Assembly: GCF_003074055.1 (NCBI RefSeq)
Contig: NZ_CP029043.1
Location: forward strand, 1,240,001-1,304,000
DNA from: Streptomyces nigra
GTDB taxonomy: Bacteria; Actinomycetota; Actinomycetes; Streptomycetales; Streptomycetaceae
Direction of reading: 5' to 3'
DNA length: 64,000 nt
Part shown: positions 7,760 through 16,535 of the stretch, one piece after another
How positions within the stretch are numbered: the stretch's first letter is position 1
Layout: every line of letters starts with the position of its first letter
The notes under the pieces: model-generated
Told to the model about the DNA's origin: nothing
Seen by the model: only the letters and a program-made list of their open reading frames with translations
The model's database searches: none
Translations under genes and position numbers: made by a program

Positions 7760-8412
7760 GGCCCCTCTCCTGACCTGTGTCGGATGTTCGTCTGCAGCGG
7801 CGGGCGTCTGACCTCGGGGGACGAGTGCTGCACCCGCCGCTTGACCTCAAATCTAGGGGCGCGGCCCGTTCCGCACGTCATGCCCTCGTACCGATTGGCG
7901 GGCCTCCCGGAGGATGAGCCCTCGCGGGCGGTGTACTCCCCTGGGTGGAGACGGGTGCGCGGGTCTCGGGGTCTTCCCGGAGGGGGCGCCCGGTCCGCCC
8001 GGTTTCTCCGGGTGTCCGAGGGGGCTCTCGAGGAGGACACAGGTCGTGCGGTGGCACGGACCGGGCGTTGTCTCGCCTTCCGGGTGACATCGCTCACTCG
8101 GTGACGGTGGATGGGACCGCGATCTTTCCGGGGGTTCCTCTTCCGCCCGCCGCCGACCCCGCCGTACGGCTCGTGTCCCCCTCCCCCGTCACTCCCGGCA
8201 CACCGGTCTCCTGTCCGGCCCCAACCGCCGTTGCCCGGCCGGAGATTGACGGACCGTCCGAGGTGAAGTCGCTTGAGCGGTCGGCGCTCTGACCACCTTT
8301 CACCTTCCCGGTCCGCGCCCGACAATCCACCGGGCCGAGAGGGCGCGGCCTCTGCGCACGGCGGGCCGTGGAAACGTAAGCTGTGGCACGTCACACGGAC
8401 CGGGCAGCGGGG
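7760..8412. other. Long intergenic region upstream of the Ser/Thr kinase
   Basis: About 650 bp without a gene I can support; several open frames on both strands have poor codon bias and no ribosome site. A plausible -10 box TAAGCT lies at 8377-8382, about 30 nt before the kinase start, and argues against an upstream GTG start (8383) for that gene. Confidence 0.5.
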
Positions 8413-9822
8413 ATGAACATGGCGATGATGCGCCTGAGGCGCGAGGACCCGCGCGTCGTCGGATCGTTCAGGCTTCACAGACGGCTGGGCGCGGGCGGAA
8501 TGGGCGTCGTGTACCTGGGCTCCGACAAGAAGGGGCAGCGGGTCGCGCTCAAGGTGATCCGGCCCGATCTGGCGGAGGACCAGGAGTTCCGCTCCCGGTT
8601 CGCGCGGGAGGTCTCGGCGGCACGGCGGATCCGGGGCGGGTGTACGGCCCGGCTGGTGGCCGCCGATCTGGAGGCGGACCGTCCGTGGTTCGCCACGCAG
8701 TACGTGCCCGGCCCCTCCCTGCACGACAAGGTCGCCGACGAGGGCCCGCTCGGCGCGGCGGAGGTCGCGGCGGTGGGGGCCGCGCTGTCCGAGGGGCTGG
8801 TCGCGGTCCACGAGGCCGGGGTCGTGCACCGGGATCTGAAGCCGTCCAACATCCTGCTGTCCCCCAAGGGGCCGCGGATCATCGACTTCGGCATCGCCTG
8901 GGCCACCGGCGCCTCGACCCTCACCCATGTCGGGACGGCGGTCGGCTCGCCCGGCTTCCTCGCACCGGAGCAGGTGCGCGGCGCCGCCGTCACGCCGGCC
9001 ACGGACGTCTTCTCGCTCGGTGCGACGCTCGCGTACGCGTCGATGGGTGACTCGCCGTTCGGGCACGGCAGTTCCGAGGTGATGCTGTACCGCGTCGTGC
9101 ACGAGGAGGCGCAGCTGCACGGGGTGCCCGACGCCCTCGCGCCGCTCGTGCGCGCCTGTCTGGCGAAGGACCCCGAGGAACGGCCCAGCACGCTCCAGCT
9201 CTCGCTGCGGCTGAAGGAGATCGCCGCGCGGGAGGCGCAGGACCTCGGGGACGTACGCCCGCCGGCGCAGCGTGCCGCCGAGGCGGACCGGGTGACCGGC
9301 CGGCTCGCCGAGACCTATCCCGAACCGCAGCGGGTGCAGCGGCGCTCGCCAGGCACTCCGCCGCCCCGGGGCGGCGCGGCCGGACCGCGCGGCGGGGGCG
9401 CGGGACGGGTGCCCGGGCCCGCCCGGGACGGTTCCGCGCCGCGGACCGGTGGTGGTCCCGCATCGCGGACCGGTGGCGGCTCCGCGTCCCGCGCGGGGTC
9501 CCGGCCGACGCCCGCGCCGCGCGGCAATCCGCGCGGGGGCAACGGCGGCCGGCCCACGACCCGCGGCGGCGCCGGGCGTCAGGCGCCGCGTCCCACCGGG
9601 ACCGGGCGCCGGCCCGCCAATCCGCAGCTGCTGCGGCAGCGGCTGTTCGTGTTCGTCGTGGTGACGCTGCTCGTGGCGCTCGGGATCGCGGCCGCCCAGG
9701 GCTGCCAGGGCCCGGACCGCGGCCTCGGCGGCACCGGCGGGCCGCCCGCGCAGGAGCGGGTGGCGCCGGACCACGGAACGATGGACGAGCGGTACTCCTC
9801 GGAGTTCGAGATCCCGGAGTAG
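8413..9822 (+). CDS. Membrane-anchored Ser/Thr protein kinase (Hanks type)
   Basis: About 469 residues. The kinase domain occupies roughly residues 17-270. The glycine loop is LGAGGMGVVYLG, ATP lysine K47 is in VALKVI, the catalytic loop is VVHRDLKPSNILL near residue 140, and DFG is near 158. A Pro/Gly/Arg-rich linker of about 140 residues follows, then one transmembrane helix near residues 411-430 (LFVFVVVTLLVALGIAAAQG) and about 35 outer residues. There are no PASTA repeats. The start may be ATG 8413 or ATG 8419; GCGGGG is better spaced for 8419. The stop codon touches the target duplication of the repeat element that follows. Confidence 0.9.
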   Translation: MNMAMMRLRREDPRVVGSFRLHRRLGAGGMGVVYLGSDKKGQRVALKVIRPDLAEDQEFRSRFAREVSAARRIRGGCTARLVAADLEADRPWFATQYVPGPSLHDKVADEGPLGAAEVAAVGAALSEGLVAVHEAGVVHRDLKPSNILLSPKGPRIIDFGIAWATGASTLTHVGTAVGSPGFLAPEQVRGAAVTPATDVFSLGATLAYASMGDSPFGHGSSEVMLYRVVHEEAQLHGVPDALAPLVRACLAKDPEERPSTLQLSLRLKEIAAREAQDLGDVRPPAQRAAEADRVTGRLAETYPEPQRVQRRSPGTPPPRGGAAGPRGGGAGRVPGPARDGSAPRTGGGPASRTGGGSASRAGSRPTPAPRGNPRGGNGGRPTTRGGAGRQAPRPTGTGRRPANPQLLRQRLFVFVVVTLLVALGIAAAQGCQGPDRGLGGTGGPPAQERVAPDHGTMDERYSSEFEIPE

Positions 9823-10041
9823 GACTAGGGCGTGTTTCGAAAGTGGCGTCGTTCGCCCGGAGGGCGGGGCGCGCGGCGTCTGGTGCCGGGGGCACCTCCC
9901 ACGCCCTTCAGGCAGTGGGGGAGCATCGCAAGGCGGGGGACCGTCCGCGTACTGGACGTACGTGGACGGTCCGACAACGCGGCGAGGTGCCGTGCCAGAC
10001 GTCGCGCGCCAGACGGGACTTTCGAAACACGCCCTAGGACT
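9821..10041. mobile_element. MITE-like element with 18-bp terminal inverted repeats
   Basis: The element proper is 9827-10035 (209 bp). Perfect 18-bp terminal inverted repeats are seen: AGGGCGTGTTTCGAAAGT at 9827-9844 and its complement at 10018-10035. The hexamer AGGACT flanks both ends (9821-9826, 10036-10041) and looks like a target duplication. The inside is also palindromic: 9868-9883 pairs with 9995-10010, and 9938-9952 with 9958-9972. It has no transposase frame. It sits precisely between the stop codons of two convergent genes, overlapping both by a base or two through the duplication. Confidence 0.85.
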
Positions 10042-10858
10042 ACAGGTCGGGGCGGCCTGTCGCGACCGCGTAGAAGGCGACCGCGGCCGCCGCGCCGACG
10101 TTGAGCGAGTCGACGCCGTGCGACATCGGAATGCGGACCCATTCGTCGGCGGCGACCAGGGCCTGGGTGGACAGGCCGTCGCCCTCGGCGCCGAGCATCA
10201 GGGCGACCCGGTCCATCCGGTGCGGGGCGGCCTCGTCCAGGGTCTTCGCCTTCTCGTCCGGGGTCAGGGCGAGGAGGGAGAAGCCGGCCTCGCGGACCGT
10301 CTCCAGCGCCTTGGGCCAGGTGTCCAGACGGGCGTACGGCACGGAGAAGACCGCGCCCATGGAGACCTTGACGCTCCGGCGGTACAGCGGGTCGGCGCAG
10401 TCCGGGGAGAGCAGGACGGCGTCCATGCCGAGGGCCGCGGCGGAGCGGAAGATCGCGCCGATGTTGGTGTGGTCGTTGACCCCCTCCATCACGACGACCC
10501 GGCGGGCGCTTCGCAGCAGTTCGGTCGCGTCGGGCAGCGGCTTGCGCTGCATGGACGCCAGCGCGCCCCGGTGCACGTGATAGCCGGTGACCTGTTCGGC
10601 GAGGTCCGGGCTGACCGCGTAGACGGGGGCCGGGAGTTCGTCGATGACGTCGCGCATCACGTCGATCCACTTGGCGGAGAGCAGCATCGAGCGCATCTCG
10701 TAGCCGGCCTCCTTGGCCCGTCTGATGACCTTCTCGCCCTCGGCGATGAACAGGCCCTCGGCGGGCTCGCGCCGTCGGCGCAGGTCGACGTCGGTCAGGC
10801 CCGTGTAGTCGCGCAGACGCGGGTCGTCGGGGTCGTCGACGGTGATGAGATCGGCCAC
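10040..10858 (-). CDS. SpoU/TrmH-family RNA methyltransferase
   Basis: A 272-residue SPOUT methyltransferase with an N-terminal substrate-binding region (GLFIAEGEKVIRRAKEAG). The C-terminal knot domain has the three motifs VVVMEGVNDHTNIGAIFRSA, VALMLGAEGDGLS and RIPMSHGVDSLNVGAAAAVA. It should 2'-O-methylate a ribose in rRNA or tRNA with SAM; the target nucleotide cannot be told. A GTG start at 10858 fits the family length, although no strong ribosome site is visible. A second SpoU-like gene lies near 59 kb. Confidence 0.9.
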   Translation of the reverse strand: MADLITVDDPDDPRLRDYTGLTDVDLRRRREPAEGLFIAEGEKVIRRAKEAGYEMRSMLLSAKWIDVMRDVIDELPAPVYAVSPDLAEQVTGYHVHRGALASMQRKPLPDATELLRSARRVVVMEGVNDHTNIGAIFRSAAALGMDAVLLSPDCADPLYRRSVKVSMGAVFSVPYARLDTWPKALETVREAGFSLLALTPDEKAKTLDEAAPHRMDRVALMLGAEGDGLSTQALVAADEWVRIPMSHGVDSLNVGAAAAVAFYAVATGRPDL

Positions 10859-10933
10859 AGAGTGATACTGCCTTGTCCTGGGTGCGGTGCCAACGGTGCG
10901 GAGAGGGTCTGTTACCCCGGGTTACGGAATGGC

Positions 10934-12166
10934 TCAGGCGGTGGGGGCCGGGCCCGCCTTCACGACGTCGCCGATGACGATGACCGCGGGCGGCTTCACC
11001 TCGTGCTCGACCACCGCGGCGCCCGCCGTGGCCAGTGTCGCGTCGACCCGGCGCTGTCCGGCCGTGGTGCCCTCCTGGACCAGCGCCACCGGGGTGTCCG
11101 GGGACTTGCCGTGCGCCATGAGCGTCTCGGCGACCTTGCCGAGGGTGCCGACGCCCATGAGGATCACCAGCGTGCCGGTCAGCTTGGCGAGGGACGGCCA
11201 GTCCACCAGGGACCGCTCGTCGTCGGGGGCGACATGACCGCTGACCACGGTGAACTCATGGGCCACGCCCCGGTGGGTGACCGGGATGCCGGCGGCGCCG
11301 GGCACGGAGATCGAGCTGGAGATGCCGGGTACGACCGTGCACGGGATACCGGCCTCGGCGAGCGCCTGGACCTCCTCCATGCCCCGGCCGTAGACGAAGG
11401 GGTCGCCGCCCTTGAGGCGGACGACCGACTTGCCCTGCCGGGCGTGCTCGATGAGGGCCTCGTTGATGGCCTCCTGCGCCATGAACCTGCCGTACGGCAG
11501 CTTCGCCGCGTCGATCACCTCGACGCCGGGCGGCAGTTCGGCGAGGAGGTCGCGCGGGCCGAGGTGGTCGGCGATGACGACGTCGGCCTCGGCGAGCAGC
11601 CGGCGGCCGCGCACGGTGATCAGGTCCGGGTCGCCAGGACCGCCGCCGACCAGGGCGACACCCGCCTTGCGGGTGCGGTGGTGCGGGGCGACGAGCGTGC
11701 CGTCGCGCAGGCCCTCGACGACCGCGTCACGGATGGCGGCGGTGTGCCGGGGATCGCGGCCGCGTGCCTCGGTCGTCAGGACGGCGACGGTGACACCCTC
11801 GCTGTGGCCGGTGGCCGGGGTCCAGGCCGTCGCGGCGTCGGCGTCGTCGGAGCGGACGCACCACACGCGGTGCCGCTCGGCCTCGGCGGAGGCGGCCGTG
11901 TTCGCCTCGGGGTCGCTGGTGGCGATGAGGGCGTACCAGGCGTCCGCGAGGTCGCCCTCCTCGTAGCGGCGCCGGTCCCAGGTGAGCTCCCCCGCGTCCG
12001 CCATCGCCTCGACCGACGGGGTCACCTCGGGGGACACCAGCCGGATGTCGGCGCCGGCCGCCACGAGCGCCGGGAGGCGGCGCTGGGCGACCTGGCCACC
12101 GCCGAGGACGACGACCCGGCGACCGGTCAGGCGCAGGCCTACGGGATAGGCGGGGTGTTCGGCCAT
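10934..12166 (-). CDS. cysG: Siroheme synthase-type uroporphyrinogen-III C-methyltransferase with precorrin-2 dehydrogenase domain
   Basis: A 410-residue fusion. Residues 1 to about 150 form the NAD-binding precorrin-2 dehydrogenase/ferrochelatase part (GRRVVVLGGGQVAQRRLPAL). Residues about 165-405 form the SUMT methyltransferase with VALVGGGPGDPDLITVRG, VVRLKGGDPFVYGRG and PGISSSISVPGAAGIPVTHR. The product makes precorrin-2 and probably sirohydrochlorin, feeding siroheme and cobalamin. It lies 160 nt downstream of cobT on the same strand, with a hairpin between them. No ferrochelatase is seen nearby. ATG 12166 is preceded by GGGAG. Confidence 0.92.
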   Translation of the reverse strand: MAEHPAYPVGLRLTGRRVVVLGGGQVAQRRLPALVAAGADIRLVSPEVTPSVEAMADAGELTWDRRRYEEGDLADAWYALIATSDPEANTAASAEAERHRVWCVRSDDADAATAWTPATGHSEGVTVAVLTTEARGRDPRHTAAIRDAVVEGLRDGTLVAPHHRTRKAGVALVGGGPGDPDLITVRGRRLLAEADVVIADHLGPRDLLAELPPGVEVIDAAKLPYGRFMAQEAINEALIEHARQGKSVVRLKGGDPFVYGRGMEEVQALAEAGIPCTVVPGISSSISVPGAAGIPVTHRGVAHEFTVVSGHVAPDDERSLVDWPSLAKLTGTLVILMGVGTLGKVAETLMAHGKSPDTPVALVQEGTTAGQRRVDATLATAGAAVVEHEVKPPAVIVIGDVVKAGPAPTA

Positions 12167-12283
12167 GAGGGTGCGGCTCCCTTGGGGGTGGCGGCGGGGC
12201 GATGCCCTGACGTGCGGATTTTATGCTGCGGGCGCGGGCGGCGGTACGGGTGTCCGAAGGCTGGGCGCGCTCGCGCGCACATG

Positions 12284-12318
12284 GCGGGGACCCGGAGCGC
12301 GTGGCTCCGGGTCCCCGC
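12284..12318 (-). terminator. Strong hairpin between cobT and cysG
   Basis: Perfect 14-bp arms (12284-12297 and 12305-12318) with a 7-nt loop lie 11 nt after the cobT stop. There is no T-run. It probably terminates or stabilises the cobT transcript. Confidence 0.7.
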
Positions 12319-12328
12319 AGACATGCGG

Positions 12329-15300
12329 TTACTTCTCGGTGACTCCCGCCGAGTCGAACGTCGCCACCTCGTGCATCGCCCGGGCCGTGCTCTGGACGAG
12401 CGGGAGGGCCAGGAGCGCGCCCGTGCCCTCGCCGAGCCGCAGGTCGAGGTCGACCAGCGGGCGCAGACCGAGCTTGTTCAGGGCGGCCACATGGCCGGGT
12501 TCGGCGCTGCGGTGACCCGCGATGCAGGCGGCGAGCACCTCGGGGGCGATCGCGCGGGCCACCAGTGCGGCGGCGCCGGCGCTCACGCCGTCCAGGATGA
12601 CGGGCGTCCGCAGGGAGGCGCCGCCGAGCAGCAGGCCGACGAGCGCGGCGTGCTCCAGGCCGCCGATCGCGGCGAGGACCCCGATGGGGTCGGCCGGGTC
12701 GGGCTGGTGGAAGTCCAGCGCACGCCGGACGACTTCGGTCTTGCGGGCCAGCGTCTCGTCGTTGATGCCGGTGCCGCGGCCGGTGACCTCGGCCGGGTCG
12801 GTCCCGGTGTACAGGGAGATCAGCGCGGCGGACGCCGTGGTGTTGGCGATGCCCATCTCACCGGTCAGCAGGGCCTTGTTGCCGGCCGCCACCAGGTCGC
12901 GGGCGGTCTCGATGCCGACCTCGATGGCCTGCTTGGCCTCCTCGCGGGACATCGCGGGACCGGTCGTCATGTCGGCGGTGCCGGCGCGGACCTTGCGGGG
13001 CAGCAGGCCCGGGGTCGCCGGGAGGTCGGCTGCCACGCCGACGTCGACCACGCAGACCTCGGCGCCGACCTGGGCGGCGAAGGCGTTGCAGACCGCGCCG
13101 CCGCCGAGGAAGTTGGCGACCATCTGGGCCGTGACCTCCTGCGGCCAGGGGGTGACGCCCTGGGCGTGCACACCGTGGTCCCCTGCGAAGATCGCGACGG
13201 CCGCGGGCTCCGGGATCGGCGGCGGGCACTGCCGGGACAGGCCCGACAGCTGCGCGGAGATGATCTCCAGCATGCCGAGCGCGCCGGCCGGCTTGGTCAT
13301 GCGCTTCTGACGCTCCCACGCCTCGCCGAGCGCCTTGGCGTCCAGCGGGCGGATCTGCGCGACGGTCTCGGCGAGCAGGTCGTGCGGCTCCTCGCCGGGC
13401 AGGGCGCGGCGGCCGTACGTCTCCTCGTGGACGACCCAGGACAGCGGGCGGCGCTTGGACCAGCCCGCCTGGAGCAGCTCGGGCTCGTCCGGGAACTCGT
13501 CGACGTATCCGACGCACAGGTAGGCGATGACCTCCAGGTGCTCGGGCAGGCCGAGGGCGCGGACCATCTCGCGCTCGTCGAAGAAGCTGACCCAGCCGAC
13601 GCCGAGGCCCTCGGCGCGGGCGGCGAGCCAGAGGTTCTCGACCGCGAGGGCGGCGGAGTACGGCGCCATCTGCGGCTGGGTGTGCCGGCCGAGGGTGTGG
13701 CGGCCGCCGCGGGTGGGGTCGGCGGTGACGACGATGTTCACCGGGGTGTCGAGGATGGCCTCGATCTTCAGTTCCTTGAACTGCTTGGCCCGGCCCTTGG
13801 GCAGCGACTTGGCGTACGCCTCGCGCTGGCGCATGGCCAGTTCGTGCATGGTGCGCCGGGTCTCCGAGGAGCGGATGACAACGAAGTCCCAGGGCTGGGA
13901 GTGGCCGACGGAGGGCGCGGTGTGGGCGGCCTCCAGGACCCGGAGCAGCACCTCGTGCGGGATGGGGTCGCTGCGGAAGCCGTTGCGGATGTCGCGGCGC
14001 TCGCGCATCACCTTGAGGACGGCCTCGCGCTCGGCGTCGTCGTAGCCGGGCGCGGCGGGACCGCCGTTGCCGCGCGGCTCCGCCTCGGCCGGGACCTCCT
14101 CGGTCTGCGCGTCCTGGTCCGCCCGGTCCTCGTCGGCGGCCCGGGTGTCCAGGTCGTCGGCGTGCTGGACGAGCCCGGCGTCGGCCTCGCGGGGTGCGGG
14201 CACCTCGGCGACGGCGGGGTCCTGCGGCTCCTCGGTGGGCAGGATCAGCGGCTGCGGCGGGGTGGGCGCGAGGTGCGGCGTGGTCGGCACGGTGCCCTCG
14301 ACCGGGACGAACCGGCCGAGGGGCTGACCGGGCGCCGGCTCCTGCGGGACGGCACCGGGCATCACGGCCACGGCCTCGTCCGGGTGGGCGGCCGGCCTGA
14401 GCTGGGGGCCGGCCGGTTCGGCGAGGTACTGCTGCTGCTCGGCCGAGGGCTGGTCCGGGATGGGGGCCATCGCCGGTGCCGGTGCCGCTGCGGCGAGCGG
14501 CTGGACGGTTTCCGCGGGTTCGGCGGGGACGGCTGTGTCGGCCTGGGGGGCGGTCTCCGGCGACGGCTGACCGGCGTGTGCCGCCAGGGGCTCGGGCGTC
14601 TGGGCCGACTGCTCCGCCGGGGCGGGCTCGCTCGGCTGCACGGCGGCCTCCTCGGCGGCGGGGGCCTGGTCGGGCTGTTCGGGGGCCTGTGCCTGTGCCT
14701 GCGGCGCGGGGGCCTCGGTCCGCGGCTCGGGATGCGCTGCCTGGTCCGCCGGCGGCTCGGCCTGCTCCGGGGCGCCGGGCTGAACGCCTGCTTCCGGCTC
14801 GGCGGGGAGGGGCTCGGGGGCCAGGGCCCCGGCCGGGGCGTGGGGCGGGAGCGCCTGGGCGGGGGCGTAGGCCTCCGCGATGGGCTCCGGCGCGTGTGCC
14901 TCCGCTGCGGGCTCCGGGACGTGTGCCTCCGCTGCGGGCTCCGGGACGTGCGCCTCTGCCATGGCCTGTGAGGCATGCGCCGGGGCGGGCTCGGGGGTCT
15001 CGGCGGGCTCGGCCTCGGGGACGGCCTGGGCCGGCTCGGTGCTGCCCGGAACCTCTGCGGCATGGGGAGCGGGCAGTTCACCGTCGGCCGGAGCCTCCGT
15101 GTCCTGCGAGGCGGCCTCGGGCGCCTCTACGACCACCGCCTCCTGAACGACGCCTTCGGGCTCCGCCTCGACGACGGCCTCGGCCACCGGCTGCGGCTCC
15201 TCCGGTACGACGGCCTCGGGCACCGGCACCTCGCCGTGCTCCGCGCCCTCGGGGCCCTCCGGCCCCACCGGGACCTGCGCGGGCTCGCCGGCCGGAACCC

Positions 15301-16168
15301 CTTGCGGGACGGCGTCGACCGGAACGTCCTGCGGGGCGGGCTCGACCGGCTGGGCCTGTCCCCCGTCCCCGGGCTCCTGCCCAACAGGATCGGCGGCGGC
15401 AGCGTCACCCTGCGCCTCATGCGCGACCGGCGTCGGCGCCCCGGCCTGCCCCGGATCAGCGGCCGCATGCTCGGGCGACGGCTCCGGCGCACCGTACGTC
15501 TCGTCCTGCCCCACCGGCGCCTGAGCCTCAGCGACCTGCGCGGCAGCGGCCCCGGCCTCGGTGGCGACGCGCGCCACAACCGCCTGCGCGGCCCCGACCG
15601 GCTCTGCGACCGGAACCGGAACAACCGTTTCGGCAGTCTGGGCCTCCGCGGTCACCGGCCCGGGGACGGGCGCACCCCAGGCCCCCGCGGGCGCCGGGGC
15701 CTGCGCCGTCTCGGCGTACTCGGGGACGGCCGGTCCCGGCTGGCGGGCCGGCATGCCGACGGCGCCCCGGTCGGCCAGCGAGCGGACCGGGCTGGCGGAG
15801 GTGTCCGGGATGGGCGGGCCCAGGTGCAGGGGCCGCCTGGGGGTGATCGGAGGGATCGGCGTCGTCGGGGCCGTGGGCGTGGCGGGCCCGGGCAGTCGGA
15901 CGCCGGTCAGGTCGACGGAGCCGCTGTCACGGCCGGAGAGCTCGTGCGCGTCCGGCTCGTGCACGGCCTCGACGACCGGCTCCGGCGCGGGTGGAGCGAC
16001 CTCGTTGCCCCAGGCGCCCTGGGAGCCGGGCAGCAGCAGGTCTTCTTCTTCAGCGGGAGTCTCGGAGAGGTAGCTGTACGCATCCGGCGCCGCGGGGACG
16101 CCCGGCTGCTCCACCATGCCTGCGCTCTCCGGCAGTCCCTCGCCCGGGACCTGGCCGGTGTCGGTCAT
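12329..16168 (-). CDS. cobT: BluB-CobT fusion with a long disordered N-terminus
   Basis: A 1279-residue three-part protein. Residues 1 to about 700 are Pro/Ala/Glu-rich low-complexity sequence, probably disordered. Residues about 705-925 are a flavin nitroreductase-fold BluB domain (RRDIRNGFRSDPIPHEVLL, APSVGHSQPWDFVVIR, GLGVGWVSFFDE), which makes 5,6-dimethylbenzimidazole from FMN. Residues about 930-1279 are CobT (FAGDHGVHAQGVTPWPQ, GEMGIANTTASAALI, LDLRLGEGTGALLALPLV with the catalytic Glu), which attaches the base to ribose phosphate. Together they make and activate the lower ligand of cobalamin. ATG 16168 has GAGGGG 5 nt upstream; the repeats are in frame with no stops. Confidence 0.9.
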   Translation of the reverse strand: MTDTGQVPGEGLPESAGMVEQPGVPAAPDAYSYLSETPAEEEDLLLPGSQGAWGNEVAPPAPEPVVEAVHEPDAHELSGRDSGSVDLTGVRLPGPATPTAPTTPIPPITPRRPLHLGPPIPDTSASPVRSLADRGAVGMPARQPGPAVPEYAETAQAPAPAGAWGAPVPGPVTAEAQTAETVVPVPVAEPVGAAQAVVARVATEAGAAAAQVAEAQAPVGQDETYGAPEPSPEHAAADPGQAGAPTPVAHEAQGDAAAADPVGQEPGDGGQAQPVEPAPQDVPVDAVPQGVPAGEPAQVPVGPEGPEGAEHGEVPVPEAVVPEEPQPVAEAVVEAEPEGVVQEAVVVEAPEAASQDTEAPADGELPAPHAAEVPGSTEPAQAVPEAEPAETPEPAPAHASQAMAEAHVPEPAAEAHVPEPAAEAHAPEPIAEAYAPAQALPPHAPAGALAPEPLPAEPEAGVQPGAPEQAEPPADQAAHPEPRTEAPAPQAQAQAPEQPDQAPAAEEAAVQPSEPAPAEQSAQTPEPLAAHAGQPSPETAPQADTAVPAEPAETVQPLAAAAPAPAMAPIPDQPSAEQQQYLAEPAGPQLRPAAHPDEAVAVMPGAVPQEPAPGQPLGRFVPVEGTVPTTPHLAPTPPQPLILPTEEPQDPAVAEVPAPREADAGLVQHADDLDTRAADEDRADQDAQTEEVPAEAEPRGNGGPAAPGYDDAEREAVLKVMRERRDIRNGFRSDPIPHEVLLRVLEAAHTAPSVGHSQPWDFVVIRSSETRRTMHELAMRQREAYAKSLPKGRAKQFKELKIEAILDTPVNIVVTADPTRGGRHTLGRHTQPQMAPYSAALAVENLWLAARAEGLGVGWVSFFDEREMVRALGLPEHLEVIAYLCVGYVDEFPDEPELLQAGWSKRRPLSWVVHEETYGRRALPGEEPHDLLAETVAQIRPLDAKALGEAWERQKRMTKPAGALGMLEIISAQLSGLSRQCPPPIPEPAAVAIFAGDHGVHAQGVTPWPQEVTAQMVANFLGGGAVCNAFAAQVGAEVCVVDVGVAADLPATPGLLPRKVRAGTADMTTGPAMSREEAKQAIEVGIETARDLVAAGNKALLTGEMGIANTTASAALISLYTGTDPAEVTGRGTGINDETLARKTEVVRRALDFHQPDPADPIGVLAAIGGLEHAALVGLLLGGASLRTPVILDGVSAGAAALVARAIAPEVLAACIAGHRSAEPGHVAALNKLGLRPLVDLDLRLGEGTGALLALPLVQSTARAMHEVATFDSAGVTEK
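14882..14962. repeat. Three tandem 27-bp repeats inside the cobT linker
   Basis: Units at 14882-14908, 14909-14935 and 14936-14962 are nearly identical and encode a 9-residue unit of the type AEAHVPEPA. The same unit continues in degenerate form on both sides. In-frame repeat growth explains part of the linker length. Confidence 0.8.
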
Positions 16169-16535
16169 GCGTACCCCTCGCCCATCGGTTAGTGCTTCTA
16201 CGACCAGCCACCGGGGACGGCGCACCGACCGCCCCCGCTATGAAGAACGAGCGTCCGAGCCCAGCGGCACGAACGACCCGCCCAAAAAAGGCGACAAAGC
16301 CATTGAGTGGCATTGTCGTGGCCGTTCGGCCGTCGCGACAGGCTGATCCGCGACGGGCCGCTGTGGACTGCGCCACGTTGCGCGTCCTCCGGTTCCGCCG
16401 TACCACACACGCCCCGAACAGGGAGCGTTTTTCCGGACATCGACCGACGAACTGCCGGGCGCCCGCGTGCGGTACAACGATCGGCCAGCCTACCGCGAGC
16501 GGTACGACAACAGGATCACGGGGATGGTCGGACGG
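16169..16535. other. 367-bp gap between cbiET and cobT
   Basis: No convincing gene. Short minus-strand frames exist but have random codon bias. I looked for a cobalamin riboswitch and did not find its B12 box (GCCACTG); only GCCACTC occurs, inside the terminator stem. The cobT ribosome site GAGGGG lies at the left end. Confidence 0.5.
16284..16318 (-). terminator. Intrinsic terminator or attenuator upstream of cobT
   Basis: On the minus strand a hairpin forms from arms CGACAA + GCCA (16318-16308) and TGGC + TTGTCG (16302-16292), with one mismatch and a 5-nt loop. CC and six T follow (16289-16284). This is a textbook rho-independent terminator. It lies 218 nt after the cbiET stop and 116 nt before the cobT start, so it could end a small RNA, end the cbiET transcript, or attenuate cobT. 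Confidence 0.75.

Noticed and set aside
8383..8412. GTG 8383 as the start of the Ser/Thr kinase
   Set aside because: A -10 box overlaps this codon and no ribosome site precedes it; the ATG codons at 8413 and 8419 are better.
9962..14971. A very long open frame (over 1600 codons) on the plus strand across the cobalamin genes
   Set aside because: It runs antisense to SpoU, cysG and bluB-cobT, whose homology is clear. Its composition (Gly/Arg/Leu/Asp runs) is the typical shadow of high-GC genes in the other strand.
16169..16535. A cobalamin riboswitch upstream of cobT
   Set aside because: No B12 box or surrounding consensus was found; only GCCACTC inside a terminator stem.
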